64,000 bases of DNA. It comes from Aralia elata (lineage: Eukaryota; Streptophyta; Magnoliopsida; Apiales; Araliaceae). This document shows, piece after piece, positions 43,783 through 55,509 of this stretch (positions are counted from its first letter, which is position 1; each line of letters begins with the position of its first letter). The notes under the pieces were generated by a model, which had not been told where the DNA came from, made no database searches, and was given only the letters and a program-made list of their open reading frames with translations. A program made the translations under genes and the position numbers. The DNA is taken from positions 49,360,746-49,424,745 of the forward strand of contig CM068385.1 of the NCBI GenBank assembly GCA_034770075.1, in the 5' to 3' direction.

Positions 43783-44993
43783 GCAAGTATAATAACAATA
43801 ATCGTGAATCATCAAATGAAGACTTTATAGCTTACAAGAATCAAGAGAATAAAAGATAGCTCAAGAATTTGCACAATCTCAACGAATGAACTCATTAACA
43901 CAATTGTAGGGCCTCTACGGACCGAATGATTTCAATGTTCCCAAATGGAGGAAATATTCTATATTGAGTAGTCATCATGACACTGAACTTTTACTAGAAT
44001 CACCAGAATTTCATCTGATAACCCAACATACTAATACACTAGGTGATCAGCCTAATGTACCCGGTGTTATGCATAACCCCTTTAACATACTGTTCGCGCG
44101 CGTGTCGGTTCCCCGACATACATACTGTTTCCCCTGCTATGAGGATTGTTCATCTCAGCTTTACATAGGAATCCAAACCAAACAATTTGATCAGATAGCT
44201 TTACTTAACAACAATGATGATTAAATATACGTCTAGCCGAAACAATTGGCTTTGACATCTATCTTATGTAGTTCTTGGAATGTAGAACTTGAAAGCTTTA
44301 ATAACATGTGTCGAAGCATAGTTAAATAACGTGAACGAATATCAGTTCATTCTAAGAGTACTTGCAATTCGACAATGATTGAAGTAAAAGAACCTATCCA
44401 GAATATCTTGAATAAGATAAGAGACTCGCTTAATGAAGTAATACTTGCAACAATATACAACATTTGTATAAGATAGGAAACTTGCTCAAATAAAATAGTT
44501 GAGTAAGGAACTTGCAATAATATAGAATGATTGCTCAATCAATATATAACTCGCACAATAAATAAAAGTTGTGCGATTGAGGAAACTGGCTCAATAAATA
44601 AATTGTGTTAAGGTAAGGAAACTTGCAAGAATATCTACCTGTTTGCACGAAATAAAAATAGTGCATAGGGTTTAGAAGCTTGCTCAAATATAAATTGAAT
44701 TGAGTTAAGAAACTTGCAATACAATAGAATACTTGTCCAATTATAACTTGAGTAACATAGAACTTCCTCAATAAATAGTTTGAATAAAGTTAAGAGAACT
44801 TGCTCGAATATAAATTGAATTGAGTTAAGAAACTTGCCTGAAGCGCTGCTATAATTTTACAACACACGCTCCTTAATATCCTACACATGTAAATACATAT
44901 TCGTATAACAATTAGTCACATAAAGATTAGGTTCAACACAGACATTGCATCATTAAAACACATTGATTGCCCTACGACTACCCAGTCGGGGGT

Positions 44994-45067
44994 CTCGCTC
45001 ACCGGTGAGCGAGCGGCTGCCCAGCTCGTCGGTGAGCTGGCGGGGGTCTAAGGGGGCAGCGCCCCCT
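44994..45067. repeat. GC-rich palindrome cluster in E7 LTR
   Basis: A perfect 20-bp palindrome CTCGCTCACCGGTGAGCGAG at 44994-45013, a hairpin with arms CAGCTC/GAGCTG at 45022-45039, and AGGGGGC-AGC-GCCCCCT at 45051-45067. They are three unrelated inverted repeats in 74 bp of GC-rich sequence. Confidence 0.9.
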
Positions 45068-45297
45068 GAAAGCCAAATATAAGTTGCAACCGAGTTAGTC
45101 AATTTACACCTTAAGACAACACTGATTTGATTGACACTTAGCATACAATTAAACAATTAAGGCTTAACAAGATATGATTACTAATGTGTCTAATCATTTG
45201 TACAAAAATATAAGTGTTGGACCCGCTGAAAAAGTCCACTAGGTTCGACCCGACCTGACCCGGTCTGATTGACTCGACCCAGGTCGGACACGGGGTT

Positions 45298-45628
45298 GGC
45301 GCTGCGGCATGACGCCTAATACTAGTTCCCACACTGCGGCGCGAGACCTGTGCTTTTCACATCATGGGCTTGACGCTGCAGCGTCACACTTGGAGCTTGG
45401 GTCTCACGCTGTGGCGTGAGTCCCGGTCTCTTCCTGACAGGCTTCACGCTGCGGCGTGAGCCTTAGTACTTGGACCTCACGCTGCGGCGTGAGTCCCGGT
45501 CTTTCCCTGTCAGGCCTCACGCTGCGGCGTGAGTCTTATTAATTGGAGGTCACGCTGCGGTGTGAGCCCCCTTTCACTCCCTGGATAGGTCACGTTGCGG
45601 CGTGAGTTATTGGCGCTGCAGCGTCAAC
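45298..45628. repeat. Ten-copy CTCACGC/GCGTGAG palindrome array
   Basis: Starts at 45298, 45330, 45371, 45403, 45443, 45477, 45516, 45549, 45589 and 45611. The consensus is CTCACGCTGCGGCGTGAG. Variants at 45371 and 45611 have arms GACGC/GCGTC instead, so both arms changed together. Spacing alternates near 32-34 and 39-41 bp, except for the last. The intervening sequence is unique apart from one repeated TCCCGGTCT spacer. Confidence 0.95.
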
Positions 45629-47230
45629 AATCCAGTGGCCGGATTCTGGGCTTTTGCCCAGTTCGCGACGAAGACCTCCGGTTACTCCAACCTTCATAAT
45701 TTCTTTTATACACAAGAAAATTGGTCCATTTCGGACTCTATGGACTCCTAATTCATAGGGCTACAACATATCAAAAATTTAAAAATACCCATAAACATTA
45801 ACATGACCAATTTTTGAGCCAAAGTACAAAATGAAAACTCTATTTTTGTGTTCTTGGTGTTTTTCACTAAAATCAACACCAAATCTTTGTTTTAACTCCT
45901 TTTAACTCCATTCCAACTGGGTTATGAAGATCACCCATGGAACTACAACATTGCAACATCAATTAGACCAAAGAATTACTCAATCAAAGCTTTATAGTCC
46001 TCTAAATCGTCCAAAAGTTATTTTTTCCAAAAAGTTCAAAGTTTCATCCTTTATGCCAAGGTTCGGATCATTCATTGATTTCGTTCCACTTTGAGGTTAT
46101 TAATAGCATACAAGATGTCTTGGCAATAATAAAAATCAACCACAACCAACAATTACAACAACAATTGCAAGAAATGCTCAAACCCAATGGTTTGAGCTCA
46201 AGAACACATAGAACTCGAAAATTCTATCAAAATCAAAAATGAATGGATCTTTGGTTGATTGTTTACCTTGTTAATCCTTTCTAGGTGCTAAGAAACTTGT
46301 TAGGTTCGATTGGATTGAGCTCCTCTTCCCTTCTTCCGCTCACTTTGCTTCTTGTTCTTCCGTGTTCTTCTTCCTCTTCTTTTCTTGTTCTTCTATTTCT
46401 TCTTCAATGCTCTCTCTCACTCTCAATATTTGCAGCACTCTCACACTCAATCTCTCTCTATATTTTTCCAGCAATTTTAAAATGGAATGCTAGAGGGAAG
46501 AAGGCTGACAACGAAAATAGAGGAGTGAAGGGAGCTGGTGGCTTTGGGTGAATAAGAGGGAGTGGCTCAAGAAAGTTTAGCAATTGGAAGAAAAATAAGG
46601 CATTGAGCCTACCAATTAGTAGCATGCTGCCGCTATACACTCTACTCCCTCATCTGATTGGTCCAAAGGTTTAGGTTGGTTCTCTCTTAGAATAACATGC
46701 CAAAATAAATACCTAATACAAAAAAATATACCCGAATACTCCCACTTTTGTACCCAATTTGGTAAATAACTCTACCCAAAATTAAAATGGGTACTCCCAT
46801 AAATTATTGGGATACATAAAAATAATTATTATGGGATTTTTCCAATTATTCGGAACAGTCATATTATACATTTCAGATACCGAATAAAATATGAATGGGC
46901 TCAAAATGAAAGTCTAACACTTGGAAAAATTATCACTTCGCACACACGTATTATTGAAATTTATTAAGGTCGAAAAAGACGCAAAAATATTATGGCATGA
47001 ATAGTGCCTCGGTAAACGTGCCTCGTGAATAGTGCTTCTGCGATTTTTCGCGAAGTCAATATATTCACCCTAACGACAATACGACACGTAAAATTCAATA
47101 CATACACATATTCTAGGTCATAACACAACCTTTAAGCACATAACACATAATAATATAAATAAAAATAAAAATTCATTTCATTCACACATAAACTCGGATT
47201 ACAAGGAAATTAAAATTCTCGATCGTTACA

Positions 47231-47244
47231 TTCTCCCCTCCTTA
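47231..47244 (-). other. E7 polypurine tract
   Basis: The minus strand reads TAAGGAGGGGAGAA directly before the 3' LTR start. Confidence 0.85.
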
Positions 47245-47619
47245 TAAGGATCCTGTCCCCAAAATCACAATACAAGGTTAAGCAAAAAGTTGAGGGTAAT
47301 TCTCCTTCATCTTATCTTCTAATTCCCACGTAGCCTCCTTGGCATTGTGGTTTCGCCAAACTACTTTTACAGAAGGTATAACCTTATTTCTTAATACTTG
47401 CTATTTCCTATCGATTATCTGAATAGGAATTTCCTCATACGTAAGATTTTTCTCTATTTGGACGGGCTCAGAGGATATCACGTGCTTATAATCGGGCTTG
47501 TATGGTCGTAACACTAAAACGTGGAACACGTTGTGGATATGCTCCAGTTTAGGAGGCAAGGCTACCTCGTACGCCACTTCACCCACTATTCTCAATACTT
47601 CGAACGGTCCTATGAACCT
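47245..47619 (-). pseudogene. E7 integrase tail and chromodomain
   Basis: On the minus strand from the E8 edge: RFIGPFEVLRIVGEVAYEVA, IHNVFHVLVLRPYKPDYKHV, and NLTYEEIPIQIIDRK, then a stop near 47401. Chromodomain sequence continues (about 47280-47400, ending before the polypurine tract). It is split from the integrase at 61883 by Tat E8. The AACCT duplication lies at 47615-47619 and 61878-61882. Confidence 0.87.
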
Positions 47620-48019
47620 TGTAGACACCCGATTTTTGCATTTCCTATACTAACCCTGACAGGAGGGCAAAATCGTCAATTGACCCGGCACACGAGAATA
47701 AAGGGGGGACGTAAAGACGAACCCTCAAAACCACCACGACGGGATGATATTGAAGCCGACACGACAACAAACGAATGTCGAGAGTCAGTTATTGATCACT
47801 GTGCTTGCCCGGATGACGTGGCACGTTTCCCGACGGGTTCCGGACTGCCGAGCGCAAACCCGTCAGCGGAAACCAACGGTACGACACGAAAATCGAGACG
47901 AGGCACGGAAAATGAGAAAATCAGCACAGTTAGCCGCAGATCAATTCGCGGCCAAGGACGGAACTCGAGGCAGCACGGGACTCGAAGCGCACGGGACTCG
48001 AGCGCGGCTGGGGGGAGAA

Positions 48020-48080
48020 CCAAGGGCCAGCCGCAGATCTATCTGCGGCCAGCCGCAGATAGATCTGCGGCTGCCCTTGG
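48020..48080. repeat. Compound palindrome, E8 5' LTR
   Basis: Two inner palindromes, CCGCAGATCTATCTGCGG (48031-48048) and arms AGCCGCAGAT/ATCTGCGGCT (48051-48072), are enclosed by CCAAGGG (48020) and CCCTTGG (48080). The whole 61 bp is nearly its own reverse complement, so it can fold as two small hairpins or one long one. Confidence 0.93.
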
Positions 48081-48086
48081 CAGTGC

Positions 48087-48093
48087 TATATTA
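48087..48093 (+). promoter_or_regulatory. Putative E8 TATA box
   Basis: TATATTA lies 7 bp after the compound palindrome and is kept in the 3' LTR at 60211-60217. Assignment is by position and sequence only. Confidence 0.5.
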
Positions 48094-49756
48094 GGCCAGT
48101 TCGCATACAGGAAGAAGAGGAGAAGAGAAGAATTCAGCAGCAGCAGCAGTTCGGGGAGAGGAAGAAAAATAGGAAGAAAACAGCAAAAATTAAGAGAGAA
48201 AAGAGTGAGAAATAGTAAGAAATTGTACCTATTTTGTGAGATTATATCTCATATTTTCTACTCTACTCAATACACAAATTCATACATATTGTGGGGATTA
48301 ATTGCAAGGTAAAAACCCTTTGTCCTTAGCATTTTGTTATGCTATTTTGTTGAGCTTTTGGTCATCCAAATTACCTTAAATGTAGTTTTTTTTCTTACAT
48401 ATTATTGTGATGCCATGGGTTAGGGACTATTAGTGAGGGTCTCATCGGAATGAAATTCCCCCTAATAGCCCGATGATATCCGCTTAGTGCAAATTTTAAT
48501 TATTATGGTAATGTATCATTCGTAATGTATTTCAATCGTCATTGTAAGATGTCCTAGAGTGTTAGGCATCCCGTTGTTGATTATTTTCGTTATATCCATT
48601 TGGTGGTTGTGCAATAAGTTCGGATGTGAGCCTAGGAATGCGACCCCGTGGTCCAAATCCGGATGATGGACATTTTTGAAATGTATGTAATCGGGTGGAT
48701 GTATCCGTTATTGTAAATATGTAATCGTCGGGCCTTAAAACGACGCCAAGGCGATAATCGCGTTTAAGGCCCCGAAATAGTGAAACTTGTGATTGTGGGC
48801 GTTTGGGGTTATTTTGATGGCTTACATGCCCATGAATATCCCCGACGCGTGTTTTATGCTTGATTGGATTTTGTGACACGAAAAAGGATTTCAAAGATTA
48901 AACGATGAAGGTTTTTTTCCTTAAAATCAAGCAAACTAGGAGGTTAGCATCACGTAGCTAAAAGTTTGGAGGTGTTAATGAATGTCGATTTCTATTAAAC
49001 GGGAAGGCTAAAGAAAGTCGTTTTCAAATGTCACAAAAATGGTTTTATAAAATAAAACACCGTTTTATTAAATCTTGGTGCGTAGGGTGAAAGATATCCT
49101 AGAAGTTGCCCATCATTTTATGAAGGCAATGTATAGATTTCGATTCCTATTTTTACGAAGGTTTAAAACTCTTGTTTTGCCAAAACGACACCTAAGGGAA
49201 ATCTCATAGTTTTGCCAACTAAAATCAACCCTTTCTCGCAAAGCTTTCTCGTTTAAGCCGATGGACATTCTAAGGCATTCTCAAAAGAAAAACACAATTT
49301 TCCCTAAAAAATCCAAATGATTCTTTTATGCAAACTCACCATAACATTTACATAGGCACACACACACACACGCGCACACACACACTTCATGAATTAAAGG
49401 ATAGGAAAGCATCAAGATTGCGGTAACCGTGCTTCACGGAAGTCGAGGGGTGCCTAACACCTTCCCCTCACTTAAGCAAGCCCCCGAACTCTATGAATCT
49501 CGATTCGCAGACCAATTAATTCGGAGTCACATATGAGCCAGCGATTTATAAAAAACGAAAACTCGGATGAGTTGGTACATCCATTTCAAATATACCAACT
49601 GGCGACTCTGGTTAAATTGGCTCATCATAAAAACAATCTTTAAAAACCCCGTCGACATTAATGCCGACCCTTTTCCAAAAAATCATCTAAATAAAAAGGC
49701 TAAAATTGGAAAGGGTTACAACCCCCGCGTTAAGCGATTCCTACCGGCGTCGACAG

Positions 49757-49774
49757 CTGGCGACTCCGCTGGGG
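49757..49774 (+). other. E8 primer binding site
   Basis: GCTGGCGACTCCGCTGGGGA follows the LTR end, with TGGCGACTCCGCTGGGGA as the likely primer match. It has the form seen in Tat/Ogre elements, usually assigned to a tRNA-Arg; I cannot confirm the tRNA here. Confidence 0.75.
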
Positions 49775-50548
49775 ACATTAGAGGGCTTAAGCCGCATTAA
49801 AATCTTGATGCTATCCTATCCTTTAAAATTTATAATTGTGTATGTGCGTATGACATTTTGACGTCTTTTATTTATTGTTGTGTAAATGTGTGTTGTTGTC
49901 CAATGAATGAATGATTGAATGGGTTTTTCTTTACTTCAAAGTAATCATTTGCATGCGGTGAGGACGATAAATGTGAATGTATGTTGAGAGAGTACCTCCT
50001 CCTGAGGCGAACCCGTCGGTTGCTTATTACTGGACTCGATGGGGCTGCTCCCCGGAGATGGCTCAGGAAACGCACCACTCAAATCCGCTCCAATCGAAAG
50101 GGCTCAAACGAGTAGATTGCGAAGATTTGGGAACCTTCATGCCGAAAAGCCCGTGAGAGTAACCCTAGGGTAGGTCAGCCTCTGATAAACCCAACGCAGG
50201 AAAAGTCTCTTCATGCCCTTTTTACGTTCAAGCGTATAAAATGTCATGATCCCATTTCATATATACCTCCCCTGTTGTCAAAAGAGAATACTGACCTCCA
50301 TGTTTTTGCAGGAAACAGCTGGGGAAGCATAATAAAGTCATGTTTTAGCATTTGTTATTGCACTAAAAGACTACTAACTTTCTCTTTTGCAGGGAAAGAT
50401 TAAAAAACCCAAAACACAAAAAATTTACAGCTTTAGCATGCATCCGCATCCTTTCATTGCCCAAGACTGAACTTCGAACCGTTTGCCTGCAGGATTGCTC
50501 CTCAAACCCGTTCGCAGTCTAAGAAAGCCCAGGTCCTCTAACTCTGAA
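49775..50548 (+). other. E8 leader
   Basis: About 770 bp before gag. No gene is seen. Confidence 0.7.
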
Positions 50549-51955
50549 ATGGCTGATCTTCCCAATCATAGTTCCATCTCTCGGGAAGAGTTTGATGATT
50601 TTAAAAAGCAGATGATGGAAATGGCCACAATGCTAAAAGAACAGTTCTTAATCAGACAGGATCCGTCAAACCAGGGACCGCACAATGTACCACCGCCAGG
50701 GGTGACCAGAATCCTCCTAAGGATGATGCAATCCTATTTAAAAATAACCAACATCAGCTTAAGGACGGGGCCGATCCTCCCAAAGGTCATTCCTGCCCTC
50801 AACAAGACAGTAATCACAATTCCAGAGGAGGGAGATAACTGATGACCTTCGCAGGAAAATGAAGCAGATGGAGGAGACCATCCAATCTCTAAAAGGGCAT
50901 AGGCTCCTTGGGTAGGGTTAATTATGCAGATTTGTGTGTCTTCCCCGGAACCAGATATCCAGAGAAATTTAAGATCCCCGAATTCGAGAAATACAATGGG
51001 AAAGGGGATCCTTACACTCACCTGAAAATATATATTGGAGAACTGGGGTCCTATGCGGAAGATGAAGGATTAAGGATGCAATTATTCCAGAAAAGCTTGA
51101 CGGGGGAGGCGAGGATCTGGTATGCCCGTCTCGATAATGCCCGGATTCATAATTGGGAGGAGCTGGCCCATACCTTTCTGACACAGTATAGCTTTCAGGC
51201 ACAGATGGCCCCTGATAGATATCAAATGACAAAAATCAAGAAGCAACCAAGGGAAACCTTCAGGGACTATGCCCAACGATGGAGGGGTATGGCCGCACAA
51301 GTGAATCCTCCAATGAGTGAGTCAGAGATGGTGATGACCTTTGTGGATATACAAGAAGCACCTTATTATGAGCGGGTCATATCAGGGGTTGGAAGACCTT
51401 TCGCCGAGATGATAAAACACGGAGAAATGGTGGGACATAGGGTTGAAATCGGGTAAAATCCGGGACTTCACAAGCTCTTGAAACGGCTGCGGAAACAAAT
51501 CCAAAGTGGGAAATTATGGCAGTACTTCCCGCAGGCCCCAAAAGCGAAAAGAGGAAGATGTCTCTCTCGTGCTGCAGGGATCATCCAGGAAAGTGGAGAA
51601 TAGCCCTCCTGTACAAATACAGAGATTTGTGCCGCCCCGGCAACCCAATTTTGATAATCCCAGAACGGACGGACGAAGGAGGTTTGAGACCACACAGAGG
51701 CGGGTATTCACCCCGCTTGGGGATCCTCTTGAGCAGATTTTGGCAATATTGATATCACAGAGGAAGATTGTCGATTTGGCACCTCCATGTGACCCGAAGG
51801 GAAGAAAATTTGACCCCAGTAAAAAGTGTGCATATCATTCGGGTTCCCCGGGTCATGACACTCAGGAATGTTGGACGCTGAAACACATAATTCAGAACCT
51901 GATTGATAGCGGGGAAATCGTGGTGGAGCAGCCCGAGCCGCCAAAATGTTAAAAT
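50549..51955 (+). pseudogene. gag: E8 gag
   Basis: The likely start is the ATG at 50549 (MADLPNHSSISREEFDDFKK). A helical, Lys/Glu-rich part follows with frameshifts near 50710 and 50840-50900. The gag core is in a third frame: FPGTRYPEKFKIPEFEKYNG, TGEARIWYARLDNARIHNWE and FRDYAQRWRGMAAQVNPPMS (50938-51320). Another shift lies near 51456-51506. A knuckle-like CAYHSGSPGHDTQEC (from 51827, spacing CX2HX5HX4C) precedes the protease. Four or so frame changes are needed to read it through. Confidence 0.88.
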
Positions 51956-53729
51956 CAATCCCCTACCGAAGCATGATGGGGGAGGGGTCAATATGGTGGA
52001 AGCCATCGAAACCGAAGGACCGCCAAGGCGAAATTATATGATAGGGATTTATGGGATGGTTGGCATGACGGGTACTCAGGAGAATATGCAAGGGGCACCG
52101 GTTAGGTTGACGGGTGCAAGCCGGAGTATCATAGGGGGGCCTATCAAGTTAGCGGCTCCAAAACCTCTCATCATCGCAGCAAGACCACAGATCCCTATTT
52201 GCAATCTAAAAACAGTACCGTGGAACTACGGGGGTGTATTAGAGGAGGCGGCCAGTTGTGCTTCCGTAACATCAAAGGGGAATCCCTTGTACCTTCCAGG
52301 AAGAGTCCTCAAGAGTAAGAGAAAAGAGAACGAGAGGATATCCGAGGAAAAAGCCGCGGAGTTCTTGGAAAAGATGGATCATCCTGAAGTAAGGGGGATC
52401 AAGGCAGTGAGCGAGGAATCAACTCTAACGTCGATCATGGATTTGGTGTTATCATCCAGCGACCACTGCAGAATTTTGGCCAAAGTCCTAGGGGAGGCTC
52501 ACATCCCCAAGATAATTAGCCAAGAAAGTTTCGGCCGCCTAGTGGATCATCTGCTGGAGAACAATGTGCTATCATTCACAGATGATGATATCCCGAAAGA
52601 GGGAAGGGGGCATCGGAGACCGCTGCACATCGCAGTGATCTCATCAGGGTATGTCATGAATGGGGTATTGATTGATGGGGGATCAGCACTGAATATTTGT
52701 CCCCTCAGTACACTGAGAAAAATGAACATTAATCCCAAGCGCTTGCGGGCCAGTCACGTGGTGGTGCGAGCCTTCGATGGATCCCGGAAGGATACATTGG
52801 GAGAAATAGAGTTGCCCGTGGAGATAGGGCCGTGTATTTTCGATATTTCCTTTCAGGTATTGGATATCTCGGCCAGTTATAACATGTTATTGGGAAGACC
52901 ATGGATACATATGGCCGGGGCAGTTCCCTCTACACTACACCAACAAATCAAGTTCATCGTCAGCGGGAATCTGGTAACAATCTCCGCAGAGCGTAATGAC
53001 CCGTTCCCGTCCAAGAATGATCTGCCAGTAATCAATGTGGACGAATCCGCGGCGCCTGCCAGTTTTCAAGCACTCGAAATCAGCACTCCCCACTATAGAG
53101 GTCTGGGAGCGCCAGTCATAAAATCGAAAGCCTCCCCTGAGCTCACCTTCGTTGCTAGAGAAATGATGAAGATGAAGTTTCAACCTGGGCAGGGGTTGGG
53201 AAAAGACAGCCAAGGAATTTCCACGCCTATTCGACTGCCCAACCAGACAGGCAGGGCAGGGTTGGGATATCATGGAGGCATAGAGCGGAAACACTCTCAA
53301 AGGGAGACCCCATTTCGATCGACCGGAATCCTAATGCCGAAGGTCCACGATGAACAAAGGACGGACAAGCCCGTGTCCGAATTAGAAGGTAAAGAATTGA
53401 CTCCTGCGGATGATGAGTCAGTCAAAAGGAAGAGTTTCCTGCGGGAGGTCATGCAGCAGTTCGAAACCAAATGCTATATCTCTGGACCATCAATAAACTT
53501 TGGAGAGGGGAAGGATACGGCCACAACGTCGGGAGCCCAACAGAGTATGCCTGTCATCGATTGGGCAGGGTTAGTTATCCCTAATAAGGCTATGAGGGAG
53601 GACCGATACGATGTGGCGGTAGTCGTCAAAGAAGTCTCTGGTGCGCAGCCGCCTGTCATATGTCGCATCCCGGCTGATCTGACCACCGATAACTGGACGG
53701 TGGAGCCAATAATATCCAGACAAGGGTAA
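51903..53729 (+). pseudogene. E8 protease with G-patch
   Basis: A 608-codon open stretch, the longest believable one in the window. The protease active site is GVLIDGGSALNICPL (Asp at 52674), the DGG form seen in Tat elements rather than DSG/DTG. SASYNMLLGRPWIHMAGAVP is the C-terminal protease motif. A G-patch follows at about 53160-53270 (FQPGQGLGKDSQG, then GRAGLGYHGG), a glycine-rich RNA-binding type motif. It ends NWTVEPIISRQG, TAA at 53727. The start is not defined because the upstream gag is frameshifted. Confidence 0.88.
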
Positions 53730-53896
53730 AACACGGTATCGGGTGGTAGACCCCGGAGAGTGGGGGATGAATGTCTACCAGTTTTGGTTCTTTATTTTAT
53801 ATTTTGCATAACTATGTTAGTTTGTCATGTTATTTTAAGAGCGACCATTGTGGAAAGATGAATTATATATATGACAGTATTTTGTTTCAATGTCAG
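53726..53896 (+). other. Possible intron between E8 protease and RT
   Basis: CAAGG/GTAAAA at 53726 and TTTCAATGTCAG at 53885-53896 look like 5' and 3' splice sites. The enclosed 171 bp are T-rich and contain the stop of the upstream ORF. Ogre elements are known to splice an intron at this place. The exons do not join in the expected frame here, so this is tentative. Confidence 0.35.
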
Positions 53897-54811
53897 GTGT
53901 AACCAATTTGAGTATTCCTTGCTTAACAAGTGATCCCTCAAATTTGAATGATGACTATGATTTTGATATCGAACTGGATTTCGATTTAATGGGTATTGAG
54001 CAGGACGAGACAGATTACGACGACGCGCCTGACGAGATCAAAGGGATGGGTCGAGGATAAACCCAAACCCAACTTAGACCAAACCGTCACCATAAATATC
54101 GGAACCCCTGACCAACCCAAAGAGCTCAAGATAGGGGCAGACCTGACCCCTAACCAGAAAGTAGAAATGACCAAATTGCTACGCCAGTATGAGGATGTGT
54201 TCGCCTGGTCTCATGAGGACATGATCGGATTATCCACCGACATTGTGGTACACCAGCTGCCCATCAAGGAAGGTTTTCAAGCCCGTCAAGCAAAAACTAA
54301 GAAAGCTAAAACCGGAATGGAGCTTGAAGGTAAAGGAGGAGATCATCAAACAGTTTCAGGGCTGGAATCATCATGGTGTCCACCTACCCAGAATGGTTGT
54401 CCAATGTGGTCCCAGTGGCTAAGCCTGGAGGTAAGGTGAGGGTATGTGTTGACTATAGAGATCTGAACAAGGCCAGTCTCAAGGATAATTTCCCAGTACC
54501 TTTTATACACATATTGGTGGATAACACAGCCCAATACGAGATGTACTCTTTCGTTGATTGCTTTGCGGGGTATCATCAGATAATGGTGGCAGAGGAGGAC
54601 CGGGAGAAAAACAACCTTCATCACCCCTTGGGGCACTTTCTGCTATAGACGGTTGGGCTTTCGGTCTCACAAATGCAGGGGCTACTTATCAAAGAGCTAT
54701 GATGGCCCTGTTCCACGATATAATGCACAAGGAGATAGAGGGTCTACGTGGATGACATTATCGTGAAGTCAAAGATAGAATCTGATCATGTGACCCATCT
54801 CCAAAAGCTAT
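53897..54811 (+). pseudogene. E8 reverse transcriptase
   Basis: An acidic segment (DDYDFDIELDFDLMGIEQDE) and a frameshift near 54045 lead to LTPNQKVEMTKLLRQYEDVF and DMIGLSTDIVVHQLPI. The RT proper has VVPVAKPGGKVRVCVDYRDL, SFVDCFAGYHQIMVAEEDRE, then a frameshift at about 54615 in an A-run. FGLTNAGATYQRAMMALFHD follows, and VYVDDIIVKSK at 54742-54774 holds the YVDD site. At least four frame changes occur. Confidence 0.88.
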
Positions 54812-55492
54812 TTGACCGGCTCAGCCAGAAAATATAATTTAAGGCTCAATCCGGCAAAGTGTGCTTTCGGAGTGCAATCGGGCAAACTCTTGGGATTCCT
54901 GGTTAGTGATCGTGGCATCGAGTTGGATCCGGCCAAGATTAAGGCCATTGTGGATATGCCGGCACCCCGCACTGAAAAGGAAATAAGAGGATTTCTCGGA
55001 AGAATAAATTTCAACAGCCGCTTCATATCCCATTTGACAACCACGTGCGAGCCAATTTTCAAGCTGTTAAGAAAAGATGTCTCCCAAGAATGGAATGAGC
55101 AATGCCAGGAAGCCTTTCAGATCATTAAGAAGCAGCTGACGGAATCACCCGTGCTGGTACCCCCGAAGGATGAGATCCCTCTATTCATGTATATATCAGT
55201 CAATGACATTGCGATGGGCTGTATGCTGGGGCAGAAGAATGAATCAGGCAAAGAGCAGGCCATTTATTACCTCAGCAAGAGATTTAGCCGATGTGAACAG
55301 AATTACACCCCTATCGAAAGGACCTGTTGTGCTTTGGCTTGGGCTGCAATGAGATTACAGCATTATCTCCACGGGCACACCACGTACCTGATATCAAGGA
55401 TGGATCCCCTGAAATATATCTTTGAACGGCCCATGCTGAACTGTCGACTTTCAAGATGGCAGTTAATCTTACAGCAGTTCGACATTGTATAA
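54812..55492 (+). pseudogene. E8 connection region and first RNase H
   Basis: Open for 226 codons. KCAFGVQSGKLLGFLVSDRG and IRGFLGRINFNSRFISHLTT form the RT connection. The RNase H has FMYISVNDIAMGCMLGQKNE, AIYYLSKRFSRCEQNYTPIE and RLQHYLHGHTTYLISRMDPL. The first catalytic Asp seems replaced in the YISVN block, as is usual in Tat elements, where a second RNase H is thought to take over. A frameshift follows in FDIV. Confidence 0.85.
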
Positions 55493-55509
55493 CGTAACTC
55501 CAGAAAGCC

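Larger units (their letters stand above)
43416..47230 (-). repeat. E7 3' LTR
   Basis: 3815 bp from CGATCGTTACA (47230, LTR start on minus strand) to TGTGACGCCCCC (43416). It shares blocks with the E2 LTR: 45710-45950 matches 35640-35880, and 46914-47160 matches 36907-37150. It holds palindrome groups at 44994-45067 and 45298-45628 and the hairpin at 43764-43782. No gene is seen in it. Confidence 0.9.
47620..49755 (+). repeat. E8 5' LTR
   Basis: It starts TGTAGACACCCG and ends GGCGTCGACA. It holds a 61-bp compound palindrome at 48020-48080, a TATA-like site at 48087, and a (CA)n/(CG) run near 49361-49384. The 263-codon open frame over 47521-48312 is Arg/Ser-rich, also covers the palindrome, and recurs in the other LTR. 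I do not treat it as a gene. Confidence 0.94.

Noticed and set aside
45298..45628. CRISPR-like repeat array
   Set aside because: Repeats are short palindromes with variable spacing inside a plant LTR; there are no cas genes and the spacers are not uniform.
49361..49384. CA repeat as a functional element
   Set aside because: An ordinary microsatellite within the LTR, duplicated in the other LTR only because LTRs are copies.
53158..53290. Captured host G-patch gene
   Set aside because: It continues in frame with the protease, and this layout is usual in plant Tat elements.
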